DNA from: Nemertoderma westbladi
Taxonomy: Eukaryota > Xenacoelomorpha > Nemertodermatida > Nemertodermatidae
Assembly: GCA_032718475.1 (NCBI GenBank)
Contig: JAUCBJ010001846.1
Span: 372,001 to 436,000, forward strand
DNA length: 64,000 nucleotides
Reading direction: 5' to 3'
Made by a program: the position numbers and the translations under genes. Numbering within the stretch: the first letter of the stretch is position 1; every line of letters starts with the position of its first letter. The notes beneath the pieces were generated by a model. That model had not been told where the DNA came from. It ran no database searches and was given only the letters and a program-made list of their open reading frames with translations. Below are positions 39,826-48,616 of the stretch, one piece after another.

Positions 39826-41722
39826 CGGCGCATCCTTAGGGGCTAGTTTTAACAAAAGCTTTCAAAGCACAACCGAAAAAATTGGTGCGCTTTCAAAAAG
39901 CATAGCATCCACTAATATTAAATTCCAAGCCACCAAAGATGTTATTAAGTATCAAAAACTCCTAAAAACACTTCGTGATAAACAAAAAATACTAGGTACA
40001 AGCAACAAACAACTGGCACGTGGAATTAAAGATGTTGAGAAACGCTATAAACAATCCAAACAGGCAGCTAAAAGCTATGGCATCCAAATTGGACAAGTCG
40101 TTGCTCAAAACAACAAACTTGAACGAAGCCTTCATCAGCTAGCGCGCAAACAAAAAAGATTACAAAACTTAGAGAAATCCAAACAACGCTTATCCAATGC
40201 CAAGGGAAGTTTTCTAGGGCTTTTAGGAGTAGGGTATGCAGCACATCGCATTGGTCAAAACGCCATAACGCATGATGATGCAACCATCCGCCTTAAAACC
40301 GTGGTTGATCCAAAATCGTTTGAAAAAGCCAAACAATTTGCAAGAGATTATAGTAAAACCCATCTAGGAACTGAAACACAAATCATCAACATTCAATACG
40401 CGCTTAACTCAGCAGGCTTAAGTGCTGATGCGGCGATGATTGGCGCAACCGTTGTGGAGAAAGTAGCAAAAGTTACAGGTGGCGTGGGTGAATCTGTGGG
40501 TGAGATCATCGGGATTGTTTATAACAATATGGCAGGCTCTATTGAGGGCAAAACAAAAGAAAAACTAGAGCGAATTGGCGATGTCCTCACCCAAACACAA
40601 CTTAAATTTCAAATCAGAGATTTTTCTCAGTTAGGTGAATCCATGGCCAAGGGTGCCAAAGGGGCCATCAAATATAAAGTTGGTTTAGAGCAAACCGCAG
40701 CCGCGCTAGGGCAACTCAACACCTCAGGTGTACAAGGCTCCCTTGCAGGCACCGCCTTTAATGCCATTTTACGGCAAATGAGCAAAGCAGCTGATGAGCT
40801 GGGTTTTTCCATTGTGCGAGGGGCAAATGGCAACATGGATTTTATCCAAACCATTAAAAACTTAAAACAAAGTATTAGCTTTACCGATGATATTGATGAG
40901 CGAGCTGGTATTATTCAAGACGCTTTTGGTGATGAAGGGGGTGCGATCTCCATTTTGATCGATAACCTGGGAAAATTAGAGTCTAATTTTCAGTATGTAG
41001 CCAAATCTCAAGGCGTGGTTAATAAAAACTACGATTACTTTTTAAAAGGCAAAGGGGCGCCCCTTCGGCAATTTGCCAAAAACATGCAACTGGTCGGCAC
41101 CGCCTTCGCTGAAACCTTGCTTCCGCCCATGAATGCTGTTTTAAAGCCATTGGGTAAAATTGCGGTTTGGACGGCTGAGGCAGCACAAAATTACCCTGTT
41201 ATCACAAAACTCATAGGTGGCATTTCCACAGGTTTTATATTGTACAAAGCGGGTGCGCTCCTTGCGGCAGCGGCTAGCTGGGCGTTTAACGCAGCGCTTG
41301 TGGCTAATCCAATCGGGCTAATTGTGGCAGGCATCGTGACAGCGGCAACACTTATTTATACCTATTGGGAGCCAATCGCTGGCTTTTTTAAAAAGCTTTG
41401 GAACGGCATTAAAAATACTTTCTCATCAGGGTTTGCATGGATTGGAAAAACCATTAAAAGCATGACATCTTGGTTGCCTGACTGGCTAGTTGGAAATGAT
41501 GATTCAAACCAATCTTCAAACAAGCTTCATCAGGCAGCAAAAAGTGTGGCAAAATCCTCAAGCATTAAAAATACCAACACCACCAACCACCTAAACGCCC
41601 CTATTACCATCCATGCTGCCCCTGGTATGAATACACAGCAGTTAGCTAATCAAGTACAAAACTCTATATCACAACCCTTTAGTGATTTAAATAACACCCA
41701 ACTCGATGACCCCGACCTATGA
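39797..41722 (+). CDS. Tail tape measure protein (gpT-like)
   Basis: 641 aa. N-terminal 150 residues are coiled-coil, then the TP901/P2 core (HDDATIRLKTVVDPKSFEKAKQFARDY), a Gly/Ala-rich hydrophobic region (GGISTGFILYKAGALLAAAASWAF) and a WEPIAGFFKKLWNGI repeat block. It sets tail length and is threaded in the tube. Follows E/E' as in P2. Confidence 0.92.
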   Translation: MKTLSLGIVIGASLGASFNKSFQSTTEKIGALSKSIASTNIKFQATKDVIKYQKLLKTLRDKQKILGTSNKQLARGIKDVEKRYKQSKQAAKSYGIQIGQVVAQNNKLERSLHQLARKQKRLQNLEKSKQRLSNAKGSFLGLLGVGYAAHRIGQNAITHDDATIRLKTVVDPKSFEKAKQFARDYSKTHLGTETQIINIQYALNSAGLSADAAMIGATVVEKVAKVTGGVGESVGEIIGIVYNNMAGSIEGKTKEKLERIGDVLTQTQLKFQIRDFSQLGESMAKGAKGAIKYKVGLEQTAAALGQLNTSGVQGSLAGTAFNAILRQMSKAADELGFSIVRGANGNMDFIQTIKNLKQSISFTDDIDERAGIIQDAFGDEGGAISILIDNLGKLESNFQYVAKSQGVVNKNYDYFLKGKGAPLRQFAKNMQLVGTAFAETLLPPMNAVLKPLGKIAVWTAEAAQNYPVITKLIGGISTGFILYKAGALLAAAASWAFNAALVANPIGLIVAGIVTAATLIYTYWEPIAGFFKKLWNGIKNTFSSGFAWIGKTIKSMTSWLPDWLVGNDDSNQSSNKLHQAAKSVAKSSSIKNTNTTNHLNAPITIHAAPGMNTQQLANQVQNSISQPFSDLNNTQLDDPDL

Positions 41723-42114
41723 GCCTTGCTACCTTAGGTACTTTTAGCTTTAACATCAATCAAACCAGCTTTGAAAGCTTAAAGCGAAGCGCAACATTTA
41801 GACACCCACAACAACAGGTCATCAACACACATCCTGTCAGTCAATTTGTAGGCGTTGGCGAACAAAACATAATGCTTGCAGGAACCCTCTATCCTGAACA
41901 TACAGGTCGTCTGCATGATGTCTCCACCCTTCGAGAAATGGCCAAAACAGGTAAACCTCAACCTTTGCACATCACCTATTTAACTTCCAGCGAGGTATTA
42001 GGGTTTTGGGTGATTACAGGTATTGATGAGGAGCAAACCTATTTTCACCAAAATGGCCAACCTCGTAAAATCACCTTTAGTATTGAACTTCAATATTACG
42101 GAGACCAAGCGTGA
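41719..42114 (+). CDS. Tail protein gpU
   Basis: 131 aa. FRHPQQQVINTHPVSQFVGVGEQNIMLAGTLYPE and the end ITFSIELQYYGDQA are gpU features. It joins gpX and gpD at the tail tip of P2-type tails. ATGA overlap with the tape gene. Confidence 0.9.
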   Translation: MSLATLGTFSFNINQTSFESLKRSATFRHPQQQVINTHPVSQFVGVGEQNIMLAGTLYPEHTGRLHDVSTLREMAKTGKPQPLHITYLTSSEVLGFWVITGIDEEQTYFHQNGQPRKITFSIELQYYGDQA

Positions 42115-42314
42115 ATACTTACACGACAAAACAAGGCGAGCGATTGGATCAAATTTGCCAAGCCTACTATGGTTCACAAAGTGGTGTATTAGAGCAGGTA
42201 CTACTTGCGAATCCAAATTTAAGTGATCTGCCGCTTGTTTTACCTGAAGCCACTGTGATTGCTCTTCCAACAATCAGTGCACAAAAACCAAATAAAACAA
42301 CAGAACTATTTTGA
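42111..42314 (+). CDS. Tail protein X (LysM-like)
   Basis: 67 aa with a LysM-like fold: YTTKQGERLDQICQAYYG, then VLLANPNLSDLPLVLPEATVIALP. GTG start overlapping the gpU stop. Confidence 0.9.
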   Translation: MNTYTTKQGERLDQICQAYYGSQSGVLEQVLLANPNLSDLPLVLPEATVIALPTISAQKPNKTTELF

Positions 42315-43276
42315 AACCAGATTTTAAGATTGAGTCAAATGATGTGGATATCACCTCAACTATTAAGCCTTACTTGACACGTTTAGAACTTAAAGATGAA
42401 TCAGGTTTTAAAAACGACAGCCTAACCCTCACGATAGCTAATCCTAAAAACCATTTTAAACTACCGAATCGGGGTAAAGACTTAACAGTGTCACTTGGCT
42501 ATGATGGTGATTTGGTGAAAAAAGGATCATTTGAGGTGAGCGATATTAAATTGACTAGCCCACCTGATACACTCACTATCCTTGCAGTAGGCGCTAAGAT
42601 CAACGCGTCACTGAAGATCAAACACACCCAAACCTTTACAAACATCGCCCTAGGTGATCTGGTGAGTCAGATTGCGTTAAAAAACAGCATGAAAGCAAGT
42701 GTTAGCACTGCTTTTCAAGGCGTTAAAATTGATCACATCAACCAAACCAACCAATCGGATCAACACTTTTTAGCTGAACTTGCAAAGCGTTTTGATGCTA
42801 GGTTTAAACCCCTATCCAACCACTTACTTTTTTACAAACAAGATGATTTTAAAAGCGTTTCAGTGGAAGCACTCATACCCATTATTATTAATCAAACCGA
42901 CTGCACCCGATTTGAGTTTAACCTCACAGACCGCCCTAAATACCAAAGCGTCAAGGCGTTGTGGTGGGATTTAGATGCAGCACAATCCAAACAGGTTATT
43001 GTTGGCAACGGCGAACCAGCCTATACCTTAAGCGCTGAGTACGCAACTGAGGTTGAAGCTAAACAACATGCACAGTCCAAATACAATCAATTACAACGCC
43101 AAACTGTCACGGGTACGGTGGATTTTTTTGGTAATGCGAATTTGGCTGGGGAGTTTGAGGTTAAGTTGCTTGGGTTTTCACAAGACTTACCTAAGCGCTT
43201 TAAGGTGGAAAGTTGTGTACATATAATGGATGGAAGTGGATACAAAACAAACGCAAAAATTGTGATGAAAAAATGA
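42311..43276 (+). CDS. Late control/tail hub protein gpD
   Basis: 321 aa, P2 gpD family (hub, VgrG-like fold): VTSTIKPYL-type start, LTLTIANPKNHFKLPNRGKDLTVSLGYDG, and FLAELAKRFDARFKP. TTG start inside the gpX stop. Despite the name it is a structural baseplate hub. The end overlaps the nuclease gene. Confidence 0.92.
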   Translation: MKPDFKIESNDVDITSTIKPYLTRLELKDESGFKNDSLTLTIANPKNHFKLPNRGKDLTVSLGYDGDLVKKGSFEVSDIKLTSPPDTLTILAVGAKINASLKIKHTQTFTNIALGDLVSQIALKNSMKASVSTAFQGVKIDHINQTNQSDQHFLAELAKRFDARFKPLSNHLLFYKQDDFKSVSVEALIPIIINQTDCTRFEFNLTDRPKYQSVKALWWDLDAAQSKQVIVGNGEPAYTLSAEYATEVEAKQHAQSKYNQLQRQTVTGTVDFFGNANLAGEFEVKLLGFSQDLPKRFKVESCVHIMDGSGYKTNAKIVMKK

Positions 43277-43695
43277 AACACACCTTCTACCTAATCATCA
43301 CCCTATTACTCATCACCCAACCAAGCCAAGCGGCCTACCCAGATATTCAGGTTGAAAAACTGATATCTGTGTATGACGGAGACACCTTTAAAATAGATAT
43401 TGCAAACTGCCCACTTATTATCTTTCAAAATATCGCGGTACGAATCAATGGCTTGGATACACCAGAAATTAGAACGAAATGCATTGGGGGGAAGAATTTA
43501 GCTAAACAAGCTAGAGGCGTGTTGAAAAACCTTTTGCAAAACGCCCAGCTCATTACCCTTAAAAACCCCAAGCGAGGTAAATATTTTAGAATCATCGCCG
43601 ATGTGTTTGCTGATCAAATTAGGGTATCTGATGTATTGATCAATCAGGGTTTAGGTAGACCATATGCGGGAGGTAAAAGAAGGTCATGGTGTTAA
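43273..43695 (+). CDS. Secreted thermonuclease-type (SNase) nuclease
   Basis: 140 aa with a signal peptide (MKHTFYLIITLLLITQPSQA). SNase features are VYDGDTFKID, VRINGLDTPEI and the C-terminal GLGRPYAGGKRRSW. A Ca2+-dependent nuclease acting outside the cytoplasm. The ATG overlaps the gpD stop (ATGA), so it is made with the late tail genes and could act on host or competitor DNA at lysis. The active-site arginine after AKQAR appears conserved. Confidence 0.85.
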   Translation: MKHTFYLIITLLLITQPSQAAYPDIQVEKLISVYDGDTFKIDIANCPLIIFQNIAVRINGLDTPEIRTKCIGGKNLAKQARGVLKNLLQNAQLITLKNPKRGKYFRIIADVFADQIRVSDVLINQGLGRPYAGGKRRSWC

Positions 43696-43731
43696 TAGGT
43701 TAACTGGATATTTTCGCATATAAACCGCTAC

Positions 43732-44145
43732 TTAATTTTTAAGGGAACGACTTTCTCGAACCATTAAATCAATGGGCTCACCATGGGTATAGCTCAAATT
43801 AGCCAACAAAGACTTGAAAGATGCAATATCACTCTTATTCTCATACAGCCGAACACGAATAAAATAATACTTTTCTTGAAATGCATCAGATGCCGCTTTA
43901 AGCGCAGTGTGTGCAAATTCATCTTTACTTTGTGCCTGTGGTGCAACAATCACAATCTCAAGCTTAGTTTTATCTGCGTCAAACACACTTTGATCTATCA
44001 CTTTATAAGACTTTGCCTGGCTTAAATTTATCTCTGGAAAAGATGGTTGATTTATCACATCAACAACAAGAGCCAACACAAACAAAACACCCAAACCAAT
44101 TAAAATCAGCTTGTTAACTGACTCGCGTTTTTCAATATTTTTCAT
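43732..44145 (-). CDS. Membrane-anchored protein co-transcribed with the repressor
   Basis: 137 aa: one N-terminal membrane helix (LILIGLGVLFVLALVVDVI, residues 13-31) and a soluble outside domain (alpha/beta). Unrecognised. Its ATG follows the repressor stop directly, so it is expressed from the lysogenic promoter. By that position it is a candidate for superinfection exclusion or lysogenic conversion. Confidence 0.7.
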   Translation of the reverse strand: MKNIEKRESVNKLILIGLGVLFVLALVVDVINQPSFPEINLSQAKSYKVIDQSVFDADKTKLEIVIVAPQAQSKDEFAHTALKAASDAFQEKYYFIRVRLYENKSDIASFKSLLANLSYTHGEPIDLMVRESRSLKN

Positions 44146-44940
44146 TTACAACTTCTTCACATTCAACACAACCCGACCAATAATCTTCACCTCATCAATC
44201 GTTTTTTCATCTAAAAAATACGAATCATATTCTTTGTTATCTGAAATTACCTTAACGCTTTTATTAATTTGAGATTGCAGCCGCTTCACATGCAAAGCAT
44301 CACCTACGCGCAATACATAAATGCCATCACTCACCACATTATTAATGGATCGATCAATTAAAATTGGGTCATTGGGTTGCAAGGTGGGCATCATGCTATC
44401 CCCTGTCACATAAAGCATGGATAAGTTTTTAGGGTTGATCCCAAGTTCCTGACGAATATAGGTCTCGCTAAGCTGTATTGAGCCATGGCGTTGTTCATTT
44501 TCAACAAGGGTTCCAGTCCCAGCAGAGGCGTGGACATCGTAGATGGGGATGGGGTAGGTTGATTCTTTCAAATACGAACCATGGTTCTTATTTGTTTCAG
44601 GTTTTAAGATTTCGCTATTATTTGATTTTTCTACTTTCTGAACTATTGAGCCAATTTTATTCATAAAACCGGCATTGATCTTGGGAAACTTGCCTAAAAA
44701 TTCATTTTCTATATCTTCTGGAAAAATCTTGGAATATTCTGTTAGAATTTTTACCTTAACAGCAATCAGACCTCTTTCCAGATCATAAATTTTTTGAGGC
44801 TTCCAGCCTAAATTATCCGCTAAATCTTTAGCACTATAACCATTTTTTATTCTGATATTCTTTAGCTTTTCAGCAGCTTTTTGATCCTCTATCTTCATTT
44901 TTCCAAAAATTTTATAAATAAGTGTTGACTTATTTTCCAA
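44146..44940 (-). CDS. CI-like phage repressor with S24 self-cleavage domain
   Basis: 264 aa. HTH at about 24-66 (AEKLKNIRIKNGYSAKDLADNLG). The S24 domain has the nucleophile Ser182 in GDSMMPTL and Lys219 in LHVKRLQ; Ala140-Gly141 (HASAGTG) is a likely cleavage site. It keeps the prophage silent and links it to RecA/SOS induction. Divergent from the early operon. Confidence 0.92.
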   Translation of the reverse strand: MENKSTLIYKIFGKMKIEDQKAAEKLKNIRIKNGYSAKDLADNLGWKPQKIYDLERGLIAVKVKILTEYSKIFPEDIENEFLGKFPKINAGFMNKIGSIVQKVEKSNNSEILKPETNKNHGSYLKESTYPIPIYDVHASAGTGTLVENEQRHGSIQLSETYIRQELGINPKNLSMLYVTGDSMMPTLQPNDPILIDRSINNVVSDGIYVLRVGDALHVKRLQSQINKSVKVISDNKEYDSYFLDEKTIDEVKIIGRVVLNVKKL

Positions 44941-44948
44941 TAATTTTA

Positions 44949-44966
44949 TAATTTATTTATAAATTA
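44949..44966. promoter_or_regulatory. Candidate repressor operator between divergent promoters
   Basis: Perfect inverted repeat TAATTTA-TTTA-TAAATTA in the 48-base gap between repressor and first early gene. Position and symmetry suit a CI/Cro operator, but low complexity makes chance possible. Confidence 0.45.
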
Positions 44967-44988
44967 AATTTACAAACTATTTCTAAAC

Positions 44989-45189
44989 ATGATACCAAAA
45001 CCCAGCTTAGAGCTCTACCAAAACGTACGAGGTGCATTCATTACTAAAGGGTTAACACTGCATGAGTTTTGCAAGAAAAACAAAATTAACACCCCAAGTG
45101 CGAGACAAGCACTAATTGGAAGTTGGAATGGCCCGAAAGGAAAAAATATACGCCAAAAAATCTGCCAAGCCGCATTCAAGGAGGACTAG
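44989..45189 (+). CDS. Small early DNA-binding protein (Ner/Cro position)
   Basis: 66 aa, basic, with a helix-turn-helix-like stretch LTLHEFCKKNKINTPSARQAL. It is the first gene of the early operon opposite the repressor, the place of ner in Mu. No Shine-Dalgarno box is evident. Confidence 0.7.
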   Translation: MIPKPSLELYQNVRGAFITKGLTLHEFCKKNKINTPSARQALIGSWNGPKGKNIRQKICQAAFKED

Positions 45190-45191
45190 CC

Positions 45192-45362
45192 ATGCAAATT
45201 AAATTTCAAAACTTACCCAAACCTTATCAAAACCTAAACCAATACCAACTCATCACCTTGGCATGCAATGGCGACTTTAAAGATCAAAAGCGTATTGGAA
45301 GTTGTATTTTCCCCAACCTTCAACCCCACAGACAACCCAACTACCTAAGGAGGCTGGCATGA
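45192..45362 (+). CDS. Small early phage protein
   Basis: 56 aa; GGAGG nine bases before the ATG decides the start. Unrecognised; C-terminus rich in Pro/Arg. Overlaps the next gene by four bases. Confidence 0.55.
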   Translation: MQIKFQNLPKPYQNLNQYQLITLACNGDFKDQKRIGSCIFPNLQPHRQPNYLRRLA

Positions 45363-45538
45363 GCAACTTACATACATACTTTGTTTTACATCAACTGTTT
45401 AGCAACTGTTGTGAAAACTGCAAATACCAAAACAACTGCGCATTACTTCATCAAGAAGATGCAATAGAGCAAATGGAAGAAACGGAAAACGGACTATTTT
45501 GCCCACAGTGGAAGCAAATCAATGAGGTAAAAAAATGA
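45359..45538 (+). CDS. Small Cys-rich early phage protein
   Basis: 59 aa with CCENCKYQNNC and a later FCPQW, a likely zinc site. AAGGAGG precedes the ATG. Unknown function. Overlaps neighbours by four bases on both sides. Confidence 0.6.
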   Translation: MSNLHTYFVLHQLFSNCCENCKYQNNCALLHQEDAIEQMEETENGLFCPQWKQINEVKK

Positions 45539-46461
45539 AAGCACTCACCCACACCATCGGCTTTAACGCCTTTGATTTCATCCAAAACCTACCCGCTGAA
45601 ACAACAGTTGATCAGCATTTAGAGATTATTAAGCAAGGGGTGAAAGTGACCTTGCACAGTGCCATTATTGTCGGTTATTCGATTGAACAACTGAAGTCAA
45701 AAACCGACCATGGTCGGTTTTTAGAAGAACTTAAAAAATGCAATCTAAAAGAAGACTCAGCCCAACAATACAAATCCATCTACAAAAAATTCACCCAAAT
45801 CAAGGATACCCGCGCCCTTGAAAACCTAAGCCTACTACCCTTCGGTAAGCTGCGTGAGCTTGCAAGCTGCCCACCTGAGTCTATTGCTGAGTTTGGCGCA
45901 TCTCTGCCCAGAGTTAAAAAAGCCCTTGAGATGAAGCGCGTTGATTTCAGAAATGCGGTGATCCCCTTTATTAAACGTAAAGAGGTCAACCTTCTTGATG
46001 AGTTGGAGGAAACCATTGAATTAAAAGAGAAAAAAGAACAAGCCCTTCAAGAAAAAATAGAGCACTTACAAAACGATTTAAATAAATACACCGAAATTGA
46101 AGACACCCACGAGCTGGTCACAAAATACGTTGAAACCCACAACCATATCAGCACACAAATCATGGTGCTTTTAGAGCGGCTTGAAAAACTACAGCACTCT
46201 GTTTTTGTGGGCAAGCACAACAACACCTTTTTAGAACTGGGCCTCATTGAACAAGACCGAATAATTTTTGAAACACAGGCCAAAACAGGGGCACTTGAAA
46301 AAATGACGACTAATCTTTTTAAACAATCGGAGAAACTTAAAACCCAATCAGGCGAGCCTATCACCTTTGATGAGGATGATTTTAAACGGATGAAACACAA
46401 CTTTGACGTGCTTAAGGAAGTAATAAGCGCCATGACCAACCTTCAATTAAACAGTCATTAA
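45535..46461 (+). CDS. DUF3102-like early phage protein
   Basis: 308 aa, helical. Residues 20-75 (AETTVDQHLEIIKQGVKVTLHSAIIVGYSIEQLKSK) recall DUF3102-type ParB-like phage/plasmid proteins. A long coiled coil spans 150-195. It may bind DNA or aid replication. Confidence 0.6.
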   Translation: MKALTHTIGFNAFDFIQNLPAETTVDQHLEIIKQGVKVTLHSAIIVGYSIEQLKSKTDHGRFLEELKKCNLKEDSAQQYKSIYKKFTQIKDTRALENLSLLPFGKLRELASCPPESIAEFGASLPRVKKALEMKRVDFRNAVIPFIKRKEVNLLDELEETIELKEKKEQALQEKIEHLQNDLNKYTEIEDTHELVTKYVETHNHISTQIMVLLERLEKLQHSVFVGKHNNTFLELGLIEQDRIIFETQAKTGALEKMTTNLFKQSEKLKTQSGEPITFDEDDFKRMKHNFDVLKEVISAMTNLQLNSH

Positions 46462-46497
46462 ATAGGGAGTAAGCCATGAATAATAAGCCTTTAATTA

Positions 46498-47004
46498 TCA
46501 ATCATCTTCAGGCGCAAACGGCCAGTCACCCGTTGAGCAATCAAATGGCCAGAAATGATGATTCTTGTCAAGTTTATCGTAAGCCGCATAACCACACATT
46601 ATCACCCGACGCTGCCAATGCTCATCTAAAGAAGACGGCCTCCTCGGCGGCAAGTCACGATCTTCAACGCTCACTTGAGTGCGCCAGAACTCTAAAAAAA
46701 CGCAGGCATGTTGAAGCATTAATATTAAATCGCGCCCAGCCTTTTTCGAAAGACGTCGCTTTCGCTCGCTACGTGTTAGCAAATCATATTGGAGAATCGA
46801 CTCCCGCTTGGCATGAAACCAGTCCATCCACTTTGAAACGGTTTTATTTGCAAGTACATCGTAAAGCCGCTCAACTTGCGCGTTGTCAAGTTCTTCGATC
46901 AGCTCATTTGTTCGATTTGAAGCTACAAGCCACCAGTTCCTCGGATCAACTTCAGGCAATTTGTGATCGTTTTTTGTGGCGTTATTGCCCTTGGTATTTG
47001 GCAT
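46498..47004 (-). CDS. Minus-strand ORF in the early operon (candidate moron)
   Basis: 168 aa, balanced composition with helices (RTNELIEELDNAQVERLYDVL) and many Trp. It has its own upstream signals: TATGAT about 30 bases before the ATG and GGGAGA ten bases before it. The region is richer in GC than its surroundings. A plus-strand ORF (46476-47072) covers the same bases but has a shadow-like composition. Opposite orientation with its own promoter suggests an inserted accessory gene. Unrecognised. Confidence 0.5.
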   Translation of the reverse strand: MPNTKGNNATKNDHKLPEVDPRNWWLVASNRTNELIEELDNAQVERLYDVLANKTVSKWMDWFHAKRESILQYDLLTRSERKRRLSKKAGRDLILMLQHACVFLEFWRTQVSVEDRDLPPRRPSSLDEHWQRRVIMCGYAAYDKLDKNHHFWPFDCSTGDWPFAPEDD

Positions 47005-47064
47005 TTCAAAAAATCTCCCAATTTCTATTCAACAATCATAACAAAATGAGAGAGGACTCAAAAG

Positions 47065-48606
47065 ATGCGTAACCAAGTAGCATCCAACCAGCAGAACAAC
47101 ACTTATAGATTATCAAACAAACAGCTATCAAATTTGAATGATGATCTACTAAAACTCCCGCAAACCAAACGCCAAAAGACCTTAGATCGATTGGCGATGA
47201 TCAGGCCCTACCTTGATATAGATTGCCTAGATGTAGCACTTAAAAACTACCAAGGAGCTGTGAGCAAATCCACATTACGACGCTGGGTGTTGGCTTACAA
47301 AAACCAAGGTATTTTAGGGCTTGCGCCCCAAACAAAAGGTCGCGTTGCATCGACCTGTGATTGGGAGAGCGATGCGCTGGCGCTCTTTCACTCCTCCAAC
47401 ACCCCCAATATTAACGCCATCACACGAGCACTCAACCTATCGGGACACAACTGCAGCTACTATCAAGTTAGACGCTATCTTTCAAAACTACCTGCACACC
47501 TCGGTATTAAGGGCAAAGCACGCATGGGGGCTAAAACTTACGCGCTCACCCAAACGCCTTATAAAATTATGGATTACGCTGATACGGGTGTCGGTGATGT
47601 TTATCAAGGTGACGGGCACACCGTCGATGTGTACATCAAACATCCCAACACAGGCAAACCGTATCGCCCAGAGCTCACCGCTTTTATCGATGTCAAAAGC
47701 CGCTACATTGTCGGGTGGTATTTAAGTGAGGGGGAATCAAGCATCTCCAGTATATTTGCACTCTCTCATGCCTTGGTTTCTCAAAACCATATCCCGCTAA
47801 TGGTGCATGTGGATAACGGTGCAGGGTTTAAATCTAAGCTCATGAACCACGATCAAACAGGTTTTTATAAAAATATATTAGGCAACCACCCACGATTTTC
47901 CATCCCAGGGCGCCCCACAGGTAAAGGTATTATCGAGCGCTGGTTTGGAACACTTAAAACCCAGTTTCATCAATTGTTGCCCGGGTTTTGTGGAAAAGCG
48001 CGAGATGCCTTTGATAAAAGCCGCTGGTATCAACTAGCGCTTAAAGGGAAGTCAAAAGATATTCTGAGCTTGGAAAATTATCACCTAAACCTAAAAAACT
48101 ACATCGAGCAATACAACACCCAACCCCACAAAGGTCTGGAAGGCAAAACACCCGCCGATCTGTGGGCAACCGTAAAGCGCTTTGCGCTTGATATCCCAAG
48201 CGAAGCGCTGATCACTCAGCGCACCACAAGGATAGTTCAGCGTGGTCAAATTAATTTTAAAAAACGCATCTACCGCCACCCCAACCTCCTTGCTTATAAC
48301 AACAATGAGGTTGTGATCGCCTATAACCTTCACAGCTTTGAACAAGTGCAAATTTTAAACCCTGATGGCAGCCTGATTTGTGAACCGAGCCTTGCAAGCA
48401 GCACCCCGTACATGGCTGAAAGTGCCTTAGAGGAGAAAAAACAAAATCGCCTGAAAGGGCAAATTAAACGCCTTGATAACAAAAAACGTGAGCTTGAAGG
48501 ACGTGCGCGTGACCCGATTGACACTCAACTTGTCGAGCAACTAAACGCACCCAAAGAGATTGAAAAACAACCCATCACAATTGATATCACCACAACTAAC
48601 TATTAA
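47065..48606 (+). CDS. Mu-type DDE transposase (MuA-like)
   Basis: 513 aa. N-terminal HTH region (SKSTLRRWVLAYKNQGILGL), then an integrase-core fold with catalytic Asp183 (QGDGHTVDV), Asp250 (HVDNGAGF) and Glu291 (GIIERWFG), and the C-terminal beta-barrel and MuB-contact tail. It cuts and joins phage ends in replicative transposition. Shorter than MuA (663 aa), as in BcepMu-type phages. Confidence 0.95.
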   Translation: MRNQVASNQQNNTYRLSNKQLSNLNDDLLKLPQTKRQKTLDRLAMIRPYLDIDCLDVALKNYQGAVSKSTLRRWVLAYKNQGILGLAPQTKGRVASTCDWESDALALFHSSNTPNINAITRALNLSGHNCSYYQVRRYLSKLPAHLGIKGKARMGAKTYALTQTPYKIMDYADTGVGDVYQGDGHTVDVYIKHPNTGKPYRPELTAFIDVKSRYIVGWYLSEGESSISSIFALSHALVSQNHIPLMVHVDNGAGFKSKLMNHDQTGFYKNILGNHPRFSIPGRPTGKGIIERWFGTLKTQFHQLLPGFCGKARDAFDKSRWYQLALKGKSKDILSLENYHLNLKNYIEQYNTQPHKGLEGKTPADLWATVKRFALDIPSEALITQRTTRIVQRGQINFKKRIYRHPNLLAYNNNEVVIAYNLHSFEQVQILNPDGSLICEPSLASSTPYMAESALEEKKQNRLKGQIKRLDNKKRELEGRARDPIDTQLVEQLNAPKEIEKQPITIDITTTNY

Positions 48607-48616
48607 AGGAGGCCAC

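Noticed and set aside
46476..47072. Plus-strand 198-aa ORF opposite 46498-47004
   Set aside because: It has a good ribosome site, but its composition (many His, Ser, Arg, low acidic content) looks like a shadow; the minus-strand ORF reads better. Kept as the alternative.
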